64,000 bases of DNA from Chrysophaeum taylorii (Eukaryota; Sar; Pelagophyceae; Pelagomonadales; Pelagomonadaceae): contig JAQMWT010000099.1 of the NCBI GenBank assembly GCA_029834535.1, forward strand, positions 1 through 64,000, read 5' to 3'. The position numbers and the translations under genes were made by a program. Below the pieces are notes generated by a model. That model was given only the letters and a program-made list of their open reading frames with translations. It was not told where the DNA came from and searched no databases. Numbering within the stretch: the stretch's first letter is position 1; the number at the start of each line of letters is the position of its first letter. Of this stretch, positions 49,934 through 60,163 are shown piece after piece.

Positions 49934-50095
49934 GAGTTTTTTTCTTCCTTCGCCCGTTTCTTACTACTCCTATATCGGTGTAATGTGCGCCTTTCGGGCC
50001 CATCACGGAGTCGCCCATGCTCAATCGCCCATTCTTTTTTTCTTTCTGCAGCGTCTTTCTGGCGGGCGCTTCTTTTTTTAGAACGATCGGGTGTG

Positions 50096-50274
50096 GAAGA
50101 AGAAGAAGAAGAAGAAGAAGAAGAAGAAGAAGAAGAAGAAGAAGAAGAAGAAGAAGAAGAAGAAGAAGAAGAAGAAGAAGAAGAAGAAGAAGAAGAAGAA
50201 GAAGAAGAAGAAGAAGAAGAAGAAGAAGAAGAAGAAGAAGAAGAAGAAGAAGAAGAAGAAGAAGAAGAAGAAGA
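50096..50274. repeat. (GAA)n microsatellite, about 60 units
   Basis: An essentially uninterrupted 179-bp run of GAA on the + strand between the SFT2-like and HMG-box genes. Open frames of poly-Glu, poly-Lys, poly-Arg, poly-Ser or poly-Leu over it are artefacts of the repeat. Confidence 0.98.
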
Positions 50275-50562
50275 TCCGGACCCGGCAGCAACGTCAAAAG
50301 CAAAAAGGACGTCACTATTTATTTGCCCACACTCTGGTCTACGCCCGTTGATTGTGTTGTTGGCGTGCGCGCGCCCACTTGAGAGGACCTTGATTTTGCC
50401 CAGCACACGAATTCTGCTTGTGCACTGGTGGCGTCCCGCACCTGGGAGCTCGCCTCCCCCACACCATGAGCACAAGATCCCGCCCGAAAAGCCACTGAAT
50501 CAGTTCCAAACGGGCCTATCTGAAACAGCAACGGCCGTGATTATAATTCTTGTTTCAAAAGT

Positions 50563-51399
50563 ATGGCTGAGGAGAGCGGCGCCGTCGTCTCTGGCGCCGT
50601 CGAAGAGGATGAGCCAATGGAAGAGACGACGGGGCCCGTCAAGAAGCCCGTATCGGCGTTCTTGCATTATTGCGCCGAACAGCGGCCGGCGGTGAAGCTG
50701 ACGATGCCCAACGCCGGCGCTGGGGAAATCACGAAAGCCATTAGCGAATCGTGGCGCGGGCTGAGCGACGAGGAGAAGCAAAAGTTCGTGGACCTCGCGA
50801 CGGCAGACAAAGACCGATACGAGCGCGAGCGGAAGACTGACAAGGCAGACAAGAAGGCGTTGGAGCCTCACGAAACTGTCATCCCTATAGCGCGCGTAAA
50901 AAAAATTGTCAAACTTGATCCGGAGGTGAAATCTGTGTCCAAGGAGGCGACGGCTGTCATCGCCAAGATGACCGAGCTCTTTGTGGGTCGTCTTGCCAAG
51001 GAAACGCACGTCGCGTCCACGGGTAAGAGAATTGTCAAAGCTTCGGACGTCGCTCACTGTATACACAATCGACCTGCCTTCGCTTGGCTTCGTGCGGACT
51101 ACCCCATGGCTGAGTACACGGCGAAGGCTGTGCCCAAGCCCAAGCTCGTGGCACCCGAGAACAACGCGACGATCAGCCAGTTCTTCCAGCCTGCTCCAAA
51201 AAAGCAAGCCGTCGAAGATACTAATCTTGGTGACGAAGAGCTTGATGAGGACGAGGCCTCGACTCGTCGTCCTGCTGTAAACGTCACACACCAACTCCTC
51301 CAACCTGGGCCGCCTCCTGACGCACCGCGGGCCCCTGCTGAGGACGACGAAGAATCTCAGGATGACCTCGAAGACAAGCACCCGCCACTAGTCTCGTGA
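50563..51399 (+). CDS. HMG-box plus histone-fold fusion with PIP-like motif
   Basis: 278 residues. An HMG box spans about 26-90 (KKPVSAFLHYCAEQRPAVK, then ISESWRGLSDEEKQKFVDLA), which bends DNA. Directly after it, 106-180 form a histone fold of the NF-YC/CHRAC15/POLE4 type: IPIARVKKIVKLDPEVKSVS, then AVIAKMTELFVGRLAKE and RIVKASDVAHCIHN. Residues 201-208 (NATISQFF) resemble a PCNA-interacting peptide, with Asn in place of the first Gln. The tail is acidic. Histone-fold subunits of DNA polymerase epsilon or CHRAC would fit a replication or chromatin role, with an NF-Y-like partner expected. I do not know a protein with this order of domains. Single exon. Confidence 0.85.
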   Translation: MAEESGAVVSGAVEEDEPMEETTGPVKKPVSAFLHYCAEQRPAVKLTMPNAGAGEITKAISESWRGLSDEEKQKFVDLATADKDRYERERKTDKADKKALEPHETVIPIARVKKIVKLDPEVKSVSKEATAVIAKMTELFVGRLAKETHVASTGKRIVKASDVAHCIHNRPAFAWLRADYPMAEYTAKAVPKPKLVAPENNATISQFFQPAPKKQAVEDTNLGDEELDEDEASTRRPAVNVTHQLLQPGPPPDAPRAPAEDDEESQDDLEDKHPPLVS

Positions 51400-53429
51400 T
51401 GATGGTGATGTTAAGATCCGCCCTAACTTGCTCGAGGTGTTATCCTTTTTACGTTTTGTTTTAAACCACTCGACACAGCCGCGACTCCGTGGGCCACCCT
51501 CAACATGTGGCTGCGATGCTGATCAAAGCTCTGCGTGATATGGACACCAATGTCCCGGCCGAGACGGGAGACGGGCCTCAGATCAGATTAGAACAGAACA
51601 GACCAGATCATCAGGGAGCAACCTTGAATTGGTTTAGAGAGCGTGGGTGGCAGGATGCCTTATCGGCGATGATGGGGAGATTGTGATGATAAGGGGGAAA
51701 TGGCCCTCAGAATTCGTCGCCGTCGGGGAGACAGGTAGCGCGCATAGTCCCCGCGGTTTGACTGACTGACGAACTACCTTGCAAGTTAGCTACAACCAAC
51801 TTCCTTCCGTGCTCTCTCTCTGCTGCTTTTCCATTCTCCTATTCCTTTGGCCGTTTCTTGACTCGCCCCTGCTTATAACTTCCTTCACCTTCCTACATCT
51901 TTTACTTTTTGTTATCTCCATCATATAATATTATGGTAATATGGTGGTAAATATCGTAATAAGCAACTCCCGGGCTCAACGATGCATGATGTATAATTGC
52001 CTATTTTCCCTCTTTCATCCACTCTCTTCCCAAAACATGCTTGCGGCGTGGTGGGTCACATCTCACCGAGAGCAACATATGAACGAACAAACAAACACGC
52101 TGCCTTTCTCTCGATTTATCACTCTGGCTCGTAGAGCTTGAGGTGGCTTGCAACTATCTGTACTATAATAATAATACGGTGGTCTGTGGTCTTTTCTTCT
52201 TTCTTTCTGTCTCCTCAGCGATCATCCACTCTGGCATTTTAAGCCTGGGATTGAAAATCACAATGATAGTTATAACAAGAAGACAACGAAGAAGGATCAT
52301 TTCTATCCTCTTTCATGGTTGGCTCTTTGAGACTGTGAATTGCTCGCCATGGAAGCATTATTTTAGCAAGCCTGGGGTCAACCACGAAACCTTCCAAAAC
52401 CACTAATCGCTTTGTTTGCCCACGCCCCCTTCTTATGGATCGACCTTCGAAAACCACGAAACCGAAGCCATATCTGTCGATTTTGTATAAACTACGCTTC
52501 GCAAAGAGCGCTTTGCACAAAGTGGTGGGGAAGCGCAAGGTTGTGTTCTGTATGATAGCGAGGAACCTATGTTGGGTCCAGGAGGTTAGTACCGTGCGGG
52601 CGTGGGTGAGATAGTCCAAAGGGTATATTGGCGCGAAGGCGTCTGCAGTCTTGTTATGAGGGAGTTGAGACGGTGAGCTAGGCCACCATTGGAGTCAGGT
52701 GTTTTTTGGAGGGCAGTTGGTTGTGTGGTACTTGTGCTTAGTGTCTGGAGGAATCGAATGGTGGCGATGTGATGTTGGGGAAAAGGAAAAGATGCAAAGA
52801 GGAGCCCATAAGAGCAGACGCAGGTTCACCAAGGTGAATACTAGTGCTGGGCGAGAGATCCCGACGCGGGCAGGATGTGCCGAGATGGTACGTGACGGCT
52901 GGCGCCGATTTCGCACGCCTTTTCTATTCGACAAGGGCACACAGCGTTTGCTGCGCTAGGTTTGCGAGTGAACTTTCAGACTCGCCAATGCAACACATGA
53001 GACTGGAATTGCCATTCACATGCGACAGTTGACCATCGCGTTTGTCACGCGGCGGGAAATTGCCGCCGCGCATTCTCGGTTTGCTCGCTAGCACACCAGC
53101 GTTAGCGGCAGCAACGCGGCAGATATGGTGAGACATGGGGACATAGAGCTGCTCACATTGAACATTGGGCCTCTCAAATCCTAGAACGGATCTCCGGCCG
53201 CCGCAATAATGCTCCTCTCCCTCCGCACCAGACGCTGCGGCCAGCGCCCGCCGTGGGCAGCAACGTCGTCGTTGTCGCGTGTCTTGTGGCTACGCCGCCT
53301 CCGCGCATTTGGCATTCAAAAGATCATTGCTGACGTGCTTCCAGCTAATAACTGTACCTTTGCTTGGATCCGCCACGTCTGTGCTGACGTGGTGTCTAGG
53401 AGCGCAAGTAATTAATTATATACAAGTGC
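51400..53429. other. Gene-poor AT-richer interval
   Basis: About 2 kb with only short ORFs. No tRNA-like fold or protein motif recognised. It separates the HMG/histone-fold gene from the tandem array. Confidence 0.45.
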
Positions 53430-53775
53430 AGGCCAGTAAGTTCACCTAGTCCCAATCTCTAACCCCAGTAAGTTCACCTGGTCCCAGTAAGTTCACCTGG
53501 TCAGTAAGTTCACCTAGTCCCAATCTCTAACCCCAGTAAGTTCGGCGTAAACCCACTCGTGCTCACACCCACTCACCCCACTCTCCTTCGAGCTCGTCGC
53601 TCTCACCTCCGCCAATCTAAGCCGCTTTTACCCGTACACGCCGCTCGCCTTTGCGTTCACTCTAAAAACCCCTGTAAGTTCACTTGGTCTCTGTAAGTTC
53701 ACCTGGTCACTAAGTTCACCTAGTCCCAATCTCAAACCCCAGTAAGTTCACCTGGTCCCAGTAAGTTCACCTACC

Positions 53776-54361
53776 GTGCGCGTGTAGACGCCGGGAGGGG
53801 GCTTATCGGTATTGCGCAGCACGTGTGGGGTAGGGTGGAGTCGTCGACTCAGAAGAGGATATCCTCGGGGTTGCTGATCGACAGAGAGCCACGTAGAGCT
53901 GGACGTGGCAGAAGACGGGCTTGGGCAAGAGGACGCCGACCTTGCGGGGCGTCTGCCTCTGGCTCTTGTTGATCGTTTGGCGTCGGTGGGGCTTGAGGGA
54001 TACAGGTTGGAGGAGCCTCGGTGACACGACACGATCGATCATGTATCTGGTACCGTTGCAGTGGCCGTGCGACGGGTCGAGGTTGCGAAGACTTTAAGCT
54101 CGCGATCAAAGTCAGCATGCCGTTGGTTGTCAGGGAGTTGAAAACTCGACTGTAAAGAGCGAGGCGTCGGCTTCCGACCCAACCTAGTCGGCCGAAAAGA
54201 ACTCCGACGCCTCGTCTTCGGGAAAAAAAGGCCGCGGTCATGCGCGCGTTGTCAGCATCGACAACATCGTTTCGACGGGGCGTGAGAATGGCGCGCTGAA
54301 AGAGCCGCCGCGGGTCGTGGAAATAGTCTGCGAGGTCGCTGTAGACGGCTTGGAGGATCAC
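53776..54361 (-). pseudogene. Pif1/Helitron-type helicase C-terminal relic, unit 1
   Basis: From high to low coordinates: VYSDLADYFHDPRRLFQRAI, LTPRRNDVVDADNARM (the RAIL-P-N-V-x-x-N step of Pif1 helicases), then a CNGTR-like step, INKSQRQTPRKVGVLLPKP and VFCHVQLYVALCRSATP (Pif1 motifs V-VI, normally INKSQGQT...HGQLYVALSR). Frames change between these pieces. Confidence 0.75.
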
Positions 54362-54814
54362 TGTCTGTGGCTCGCGTGCCTACCTGATCCTTACTCTCGC
54401 GCCTACCTGATCCTTACCCTAAATCGAGGGACAAACAGACAGACAGACAAACAAACAGACAAACATCTGTCGATTAGTAGTTAGGAAACACAAGTGCAGG
54501 CCAGTAAGTTCACCTAGTCCCAATCTCTAACCCCAGTAAGTTCACCTGGTCCCAGTAAGTTTCATATAAGTTCACCTGGCCAGTAAGTTCACCCAGCTCA
54601 CACCAACTCCTTTGAGCTCGTCGCTCTCGCCTCCGCCAATCTAAGCTGCTTTGATCCGCACGCGCCGCCAACCTTTGAGTTTACTCTAAAAACCCTTTAC
54701 TCTAAAAACCCCAGTATGTTCACACCTGGTCCCAGTTTCACCTGGTCACTCAGTTCACCTAGTCCCAATCTCAAACCCCAGTAAGTTCACGTGGTCCCAG
54801 TAAGTTCACCTACC

Positions 54815-55214
54815 GTGCGCGTGTAGACGCCGGGAGGGGGCTTATCGGTATTGCGCAGCACGTGTGGGGTAGGGTGGAGTCGTCGACTCAGAAGAGGATA
54901 TCCTCGGGGTTGCCGATCGACAGAGAGCCACGTAGAGCTGGACGTGGCAGAAGACGGGCTTCGCCAAGAGGACGCCGACCTCGCGGGGCGTCTGGCCCTG
55001 GCTCTTGGTGATCGTTTGGCGTCGGCGGGCCTTACGGGATACAGGTTGGAGGAGCCTCGGTGACAACGACACGATCGATCATGTCCGCGGTCATGCGCGC
55101 GTTGTCAGCATCGACAACATCGTTTCGACGGGGCGTGAGAATGGCGCGCTGAAAGAGCCGCCGCGGCTCGTGGAAATAGTCTGCGAGGTCGCCGTAGACG
55201 GCTTGGAGGATCAC
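54815..55214 (-). pseudogene. Pif1/Helitron-type helicase relic, unit 2 (internally deleted)
   Basis: Same start (VYGDLADYFHEPRRLFQRAI) and end (ITKSQGQTPREVGVLLAKP, then VFCHVQLYVALCRS). Lacks about 150 bp between DNARM and the IDRVVVTEAP step. Confidence 0.75.
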
Positions 55215-55287
55215 TGTCTGGCTCTCTCGCGCCTACCTGATCCTTACTCTCGCGCCTACCTGATCCTTACCCTAAATCGAAGGACAA

Positions 55288-55322
<35 letters not shown>

Positions 55323-55695
55323 AACATCTGTCGATTAGTAGTTAGGACAAGTGCAGGCCAGTAAGTTCGCCAGTAAGTTCACCTGGTCCCAATCTCTAAC
55401 CCCAGTAAGTTCACCTGGTCCCAGTAAGTTCACCTAGTCCCAATCTCTGACCCCAGTAAGTTCGGTGTAAGCCCACTCGTGCTCACATCCACTCACCCCA
55501 CTCTCCTTCGAGCTCGTCGCTCTCACCTCCGCCAATCTAAGCTGCTTTGATCCGTACACGCCGCTCGCCTTTGCGTTCACTCTTAAAACCCCAGTAAGTT
55601 CACTTGGTCCCAGTAAGTTCACCTGGTCACTAAGTTCACCTAGTCCCAATCTCAAACCCCAGTAAGTTCACCTGGTCCCAGTAAGTTCACCTACC

Positions 55696-56281
55696 GTGCG
55701 CGTGTAGACGCCGGGAGGGGGCTTATCGGTATTGCGCAGCACGTGTGGGGTAGGGTGGAGTCGTCGACTCAGAAGAGGATATCCTCGGGGTTGCCGATCG
55801 ACAGAGAGCCACGTAGAGCTGGACGTGGCAGAAGACGGGCTTGGGCAAGAGGACGCCGACCTTGCGGGGCGTCTGCCCTGGCTCTTGGTGGTCGTTTGGC
55901 GTCGGCGGGCCTTAAGGGATACAGGTTGGAGGAGCCTCGGTGACAACGACACGATCGATCATGTATCTGGTACCGTTGCAGTGGCCGTGCGACGGGTCGA
56001 GGTTGCGAAGACTTTAAGCTCGCGATCAAAGTCAGCATGCCGTTGGTTGTCAGGGAGTTGAAAACTCGACTGTAAAGAGCGAGGCGTCGTCTTCCGACCC
56101 AACCTAGTCGGCCGAAAAGAACTCCGACGCCTCGTCTCCGGGAAAAAAAGGCCGCGGTCATGCGCGCGTTGTCAGCATCGACAACATCGTTTCGACGGGG
56201 CGTGAGAATGGCGCGCTGAAAGAGCCGCCGCGGGTCGTGGAAATAGTCTGCGAGGTCGCCGTAGACGGCTTGGAGGATCAC
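55696..56281 (-). pseudogene. Pif1/Helitron-type helicase relic, unit 3
   Basis: Begins VYGDLADYFHDPRRLFQRAI. The middle reads LDPSHGHCNGTRYMIDRVVV in one frame, matching the Pif1 LD...GLCNGTR motif. The KSQGQ part is shifted out of frame by a one-base loss relative to units 2 and 4. Confidence 0.75.
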
Positions 56282-56723
56282 TGTCTGGCTCTCGCGCCTA
56301 CCTGATCCTTACTCTCGCGCCTACCTGATCCTTACCCTAAATCGAGGGACAAACAGACAGACAAACAAACAAACAGACAGACAAACATCTGTCGATTAGT
56401 AGTTAGGACAAGTGCAGGCCAGTAAGTTCACCTATCTCTAACCCCAGTAAGTTCACCTGGTCCCAGTAAGTTTCATATAAGTTCACCTGGTCAGTAAGTT
56501 CACCTAGCTCACACCAACTCCTTTGAGCTCGTCGCTCTCGCCTCCGCCAATCTAAGCTGCTTCGATCCGCACGCGCCGCCAACCTGTGAGTTTACTCTAA
56601 AAACCCTTTACTCTAAAAACCCCAGTATGTTCACCTGGTCCCAGTTTCACCTGGTCACTCAGTTCACCTAGTCCCAATCCCAAACCCCAGTAAGTTCACG
56701 TGGTCCCAGTAAGTTCACCTATA

Positions 56724-57313
56724 GTGCGCGTGTAGACGCCGGGAGGGGGCTTATCGGTATTGCGCAGCACGTGTGGGGTAGGGTGGAGTCGTCGACTCAG
56801 AAGAGGATATCCTCGGGGTTGCCGATCGACAGAGAGCCACGTAGAGCTGGACGTGGCAGAAGACGGGTTTGGGCAAAAGGACGCCGACCTCGCGGGGCGT
56901 CTGGCCCTGGCTCTTGTTGATCGTTTGGCGTAGGCGGGCCTTAAGGGATACAGGTTGGAGGAGCCTCGGTGACAACGACACGATCGATCATGTATCTGGT
57001 ACCGTTGCAGTGGCCGTGCGACGGGTCGAGGTTTCGAAGACCTTAAGCTCGCGATCAAAGTCAGCATCCCGTTGGTTGTCAGGGAGTTGAAAACTCGACT
57101 GTAAAGAGCGAGGCGTCGGCTTCCGACCCAACCTAGTCGGCCGAAAAAAAGAACTCCGACGCCTCGTCTTCGGGAAAAAAAGGCCGCGGTCATGCGCGCG
57201 TTGTCAGCATCGACAACATCGTTTCGACGGGGCGTGAGAATGGCGCGCTGAAAGAGCCGCCGCGGGTCGTGGAAATAGTCTGCGAGGTCGCCGTAGACGG
57301 TTTGGAGGATCAC
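56724..57313 (-). pseudogene. Pif1/Helitron-type helicase relic, unit 4
   Basis: Begins VYGDLADYFHDPRRLFQRAI and retains INKSQGQTPREVGVLLPKP and VFCHVQLYVALCRSATP, the best-preserved motif V-VI region of the four units. Has an extra 3-bp A insertion near 57150. Confidence 0.78.
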
Positions 57314-57474
57314 TGTCTGGCTCTCGAGCCTACCTGATCCTTACTCTCGCGCCTACCTGATCCTTACCCTAAATCGAGGGACAAACAGACAGACAAACAA
57401 ACAGACAGACAAACATCTGTCGATTAGTAGTTAGGACAAGTAGTTGTTCACGCATTTGCCCTTCCGCGCTAAGG

Positions 57475-57733
57475 CAGGGTCGGATAAGAAAGTTCGTACG
57501 AGCCGTTAACTATGTTTCAGTTTGTTCTAAGACATACTCAACGGATCGCTGAGCTATGTTCATTTGTACTCAAGCAGTATGTGCCGTCACGCCGCGAGAT
57601 CGTCGAGATGGAACTAGTCCCCATAGTGAAGTCGGCATCCTTTCGTCCCCTCACGCAAAAAAAGGAAAAAGCCCACGCGTTGTAGGACCCGTCGTTGCGG
57701 CGCGGGCTAGTCTCGTTTTCTTATCCGACCCTA
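57475..57733. mobile_element. 259-bp MITE-like element with 16-bp TIRs and 7-bp target duplication
   Basis: agggtcggataagaaa at 57476-57491 is perfectly inverted at 57717-57732. The 7-mer gctaagg flanks both ends (57468-57474 and 57734-57740), with one extra base at each end (c and a). The (C/T)AGGG start resembles hAT-type termini, although that superfamily normally leaves 8-bp duplications. The interior has no coding domain. Confidence 0.75.
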
Positions 57734-57740
57734 GCTAAGG

Positions 57741-59070
57741 AGGGCGGAGAAGTCGCCAGCGCGCGAAGCCACACCATCCAACTGGCCAGGGTCGGTGAAA
57801 AACTGCCCCCGGAATCGACCAAGGATGTCACGGCCAGAGTTTCACGCCGTGCACGATTCAGAGTTGCAGTGACGAGATTCCTGAACACCGCATTCGCTGC
57901 CTCAGACAGATTTCGAGTGCCGCATCGCGCTAACTCTCGCGGAGACGGACAACTTCCCCTCGATCTTCTAGGCGCTCGAGACGGTTAACGAGCTCGTCCA
58001 CGAGGGCATGCTGCGACCGACAATACTTGAGGTCCTACTTCTCGAAAACATCACTGAGGTCCACGGGGGGGGTCGTCTCTTGCATCGCAGACATCAGCGC
58101 TACCCGAGAAATCATCACCCCGCGCAAAAAGCCTACGTGGCTGCGTCAGAAAGTTATTGAAATTATAAACTTGAAAGAGACGTGGAAGGACCTGGTGTGT
58201 AGGCCTCTAGTTTGCATCCGAATACTCCGCGTCTTATACTCGCGCGGTCTTGAGCACCTCTCTCGTCAGACGAGCCGTTGAGGATCCAGGGTTTCTTCGT
58301 CGGGAGGTGGAATTTCCACTGGAAGTTAGAGCGCCTGCATGCACTTTATCCCGGTATCCTTGCCGCCGGGTACCAGGTCGAGCAGAAAAAAAAAAAAAAA
58401 TTAAAGTATCAATGATTGCGACGTTCGACGTGCCAAGGATTATAAAGCGTAGGATTGATTAAGTTATCGGGTCGAGCATCAACAGCCATTGCTCGCTCCC
58501 ACGTGAGGTCCTCCGTTAGCGGGGTGCCGAACACAGAGGCTTTTTTTATATAAGCGTTTTGTCGACCCAGCTTATTCTTCGTTGGGTGGGTTCACGGTGG
58601 AGTACTCCCAAGAGATAGAATGAGGGTGTGTGCCTCTGACGGCCACACTCAGCACTTTCGCAGCGAGCGCAGTGTTCGACATGCGAGACCAGCCATCGAC
58701 TTACTTACGGTGCCGTTGTTGCTGTCGTTGTTACTGAGCTTATAATCTTTCTCGTCTAGATCTTCGATTTCTAGATGGTGGGGGTTTTGTTCATTGTGAG
58801 CCCCAACAGGCAAGTATGTGGGGCGTCAGCGACGATAATGAGGAGGCAGCCGAAAAAAGGTAACTGTGGCTGCGGGTCGAGATGGTGGTGGGCTCTCGTT
58901 GACATAGCAGCAACGGGGGAACAAGGAGGAGGACCAGCGTGATGGCACTCAACAAGGGGCACGAGACAGTGTCGGTGATGACGATGATCCGTGGTCGCAC
59001 AGCTGTCATCGTAATGGCGCACGCGCGCGCGTGTTGCTGCAGACCAGCCAATTTCGGAAATTCGGGCATC
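57741..59070. other. No gene recognised
   Basis: Short ORFs only. There is an A run at 58386-58399 and an AT-rich stretch near 58545. The 300 bp before 59071 would be the 3' region of the four-TM gene. Confidence 0.4.
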
Positions 59071-59863
59071 TCAAGCTTCGTCGGAGTGGGAGGCTGGCTC
59101 TTCGGTGGTGGTGGGGGAGAAGCTGCGCTTCGGCAAGGCAAACGGAATGAGGGAGCCCGCGCCGAAGAGGCCGAACGTGACGAGGGCAAAGCAGAAGGTG
59201 AACCAGGAGACGACACGTAGGAAGCGTTCGTAAGGCGGGTTGTGCGGGTTGTCGATGGTTTCGGTGTCACCCGGTTCCCAGAAGGTCGTTGGCTTGTAGG
59301 AAGGGTACTTGATGTGAACCATGGCCTCGAGGGCAAACATGAAGTAAAGGAGACCAATGTAGATGCAGCCGTAAAGGATGATCGTAGTGATGTTGTGGAT
59401 TGGCATCCATTTCCTCGTCATGCCGTACGAGAGGTGGAGCGCTAACGCGAGGAACAGCGCGAACATCAGGAACATGATTGCCATGACGCCCGAGCTCAGG
59501 AGTCTGTACGAGTAGACGAAGCCGAAGGATGTCGTCAGGCCCCACTGCCACGGCTCGGACCGCTGGCACTTGCCTTCCTTGGCGGCGTTGCACGCCATGC
59601 CGTCGGCGCCGAGCATGCTCGCCCGCTCGACCCCAGAGAGTATCACGACCGCCATCACCAGCATGAGAGAAATGACCACCAGGAGCGTCTTGAGGTGGTC
59701 GCTCATGTTGTACTTCCCGTGCCCAACGCCCTGACGACGACGATTAGTTTTGACGACGCAACTCTATAGACAAGAAAAATTAATTAATTACCTTCTCCGT
59801 GGCATGTTCGGTCGTAATCTCCACCGGTTCGGTTTTTTCTTCCCCCTTGACAGCAGCACTCAT
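59071..59863 (-). CDS. Four-TM membrane protein, 2 exons, unknown
   Basis: Exon 1 is 59792-59863 and exon 2 is 59071-59730, with a 61-nt intron (GTAATT...GTCAG). The joined frame has 243 residues. The first exon encodes MSAAVKGEEKTEPVEITTEH; without it, translation could start at MSDHLKTLLVVI at 59706. TM segments are about LLVVISLMLVMAVVILSGV, VMAIMFLMFALFLALALHL, IILYGCIYIGLLYFMFALEA and WFTFCFALVTFGLFGAGSL. The first extracellular loop has two Cys (DGMACNAAKEGKCQRSEPW). The layout is reminiscent of claudin/PMP22-type four-TM proteins, but no signature is seen. It diverges from the fucosyltransferase-like gene with 300 bp between starts. Confidence 0.75.
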
Positions 59864-60163
59864 GTCGTCGCTCTTGTTGCTGATGTTCTGCACGTGTTCA
59901 GAGTGTGTTCGCTTCTCGTTCGTGTTCCCAAACGAACAACCGTAATTTGAAACACGAGCTCACCAAAGAACCTTCGTCGGCATCAACTTCAAGGCAAACT
60001 CAGGGCCTGCAAACTTAATGTTCGATGTGTGACTCTCGTTCCGGATTATTCGTGTGACACCCTGTTGAACATCTTCTCAAAATGCAGTCAACTTTATCCT
60101 CATTCCGGAAACGAAGGGTTTTTTTTTTTAAACAACGAGATCCGTGAGGACGAGATCCGTTGC

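Larger units (their letters stand above)
53430..57440 (-). repeat. Tandem array of four Pif1-helicase-derived units
   Basis: The marker gtgcgcgtgtagacgccggg occurs at 53776, 54815, 55696 and 56724, giving periods of 1039, 881 and 1028 bp. Each unit has a core with decayed helicase codons on the - strand, then a (CAGA/CAAA)n tract ending atctgtcgattagtagttag, then a minisatellite of GTAAGTTCACCTGGTCCCA-like copies around a block ccgccaatctaag. The second unit has lost about 150 bp internally. The array ends after the fourth simple-repeat tract. Confidence 0.9.

Noticed and set aside
49905-50695. Poly-Glu, poly-Lys, poly-Arg, poly-Leu and poly-Ser ORFs
   Set aside because: Products of the GAA microsatellite in each frame.
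53849-57313. The 170- to 205-codon ORFs of the array as live genes
   Set aside because: Helicase motifs within each unit sit in different frames, so no unit encodes a working domain.
53430-57440. CRISPR-like array of short repeats
   Set aside because: The GTAAGTTCACC copies have irregular spacing and no unique equal-length spacers; the locus is a eukaryotic minisatellite within kilobase units.
60029-60163. Upstream extension of the fucosyltransferase-like ORF
   Set aside because: No ATG in this part; it includes a T-rich run and reads as 5' untranslated sequence.
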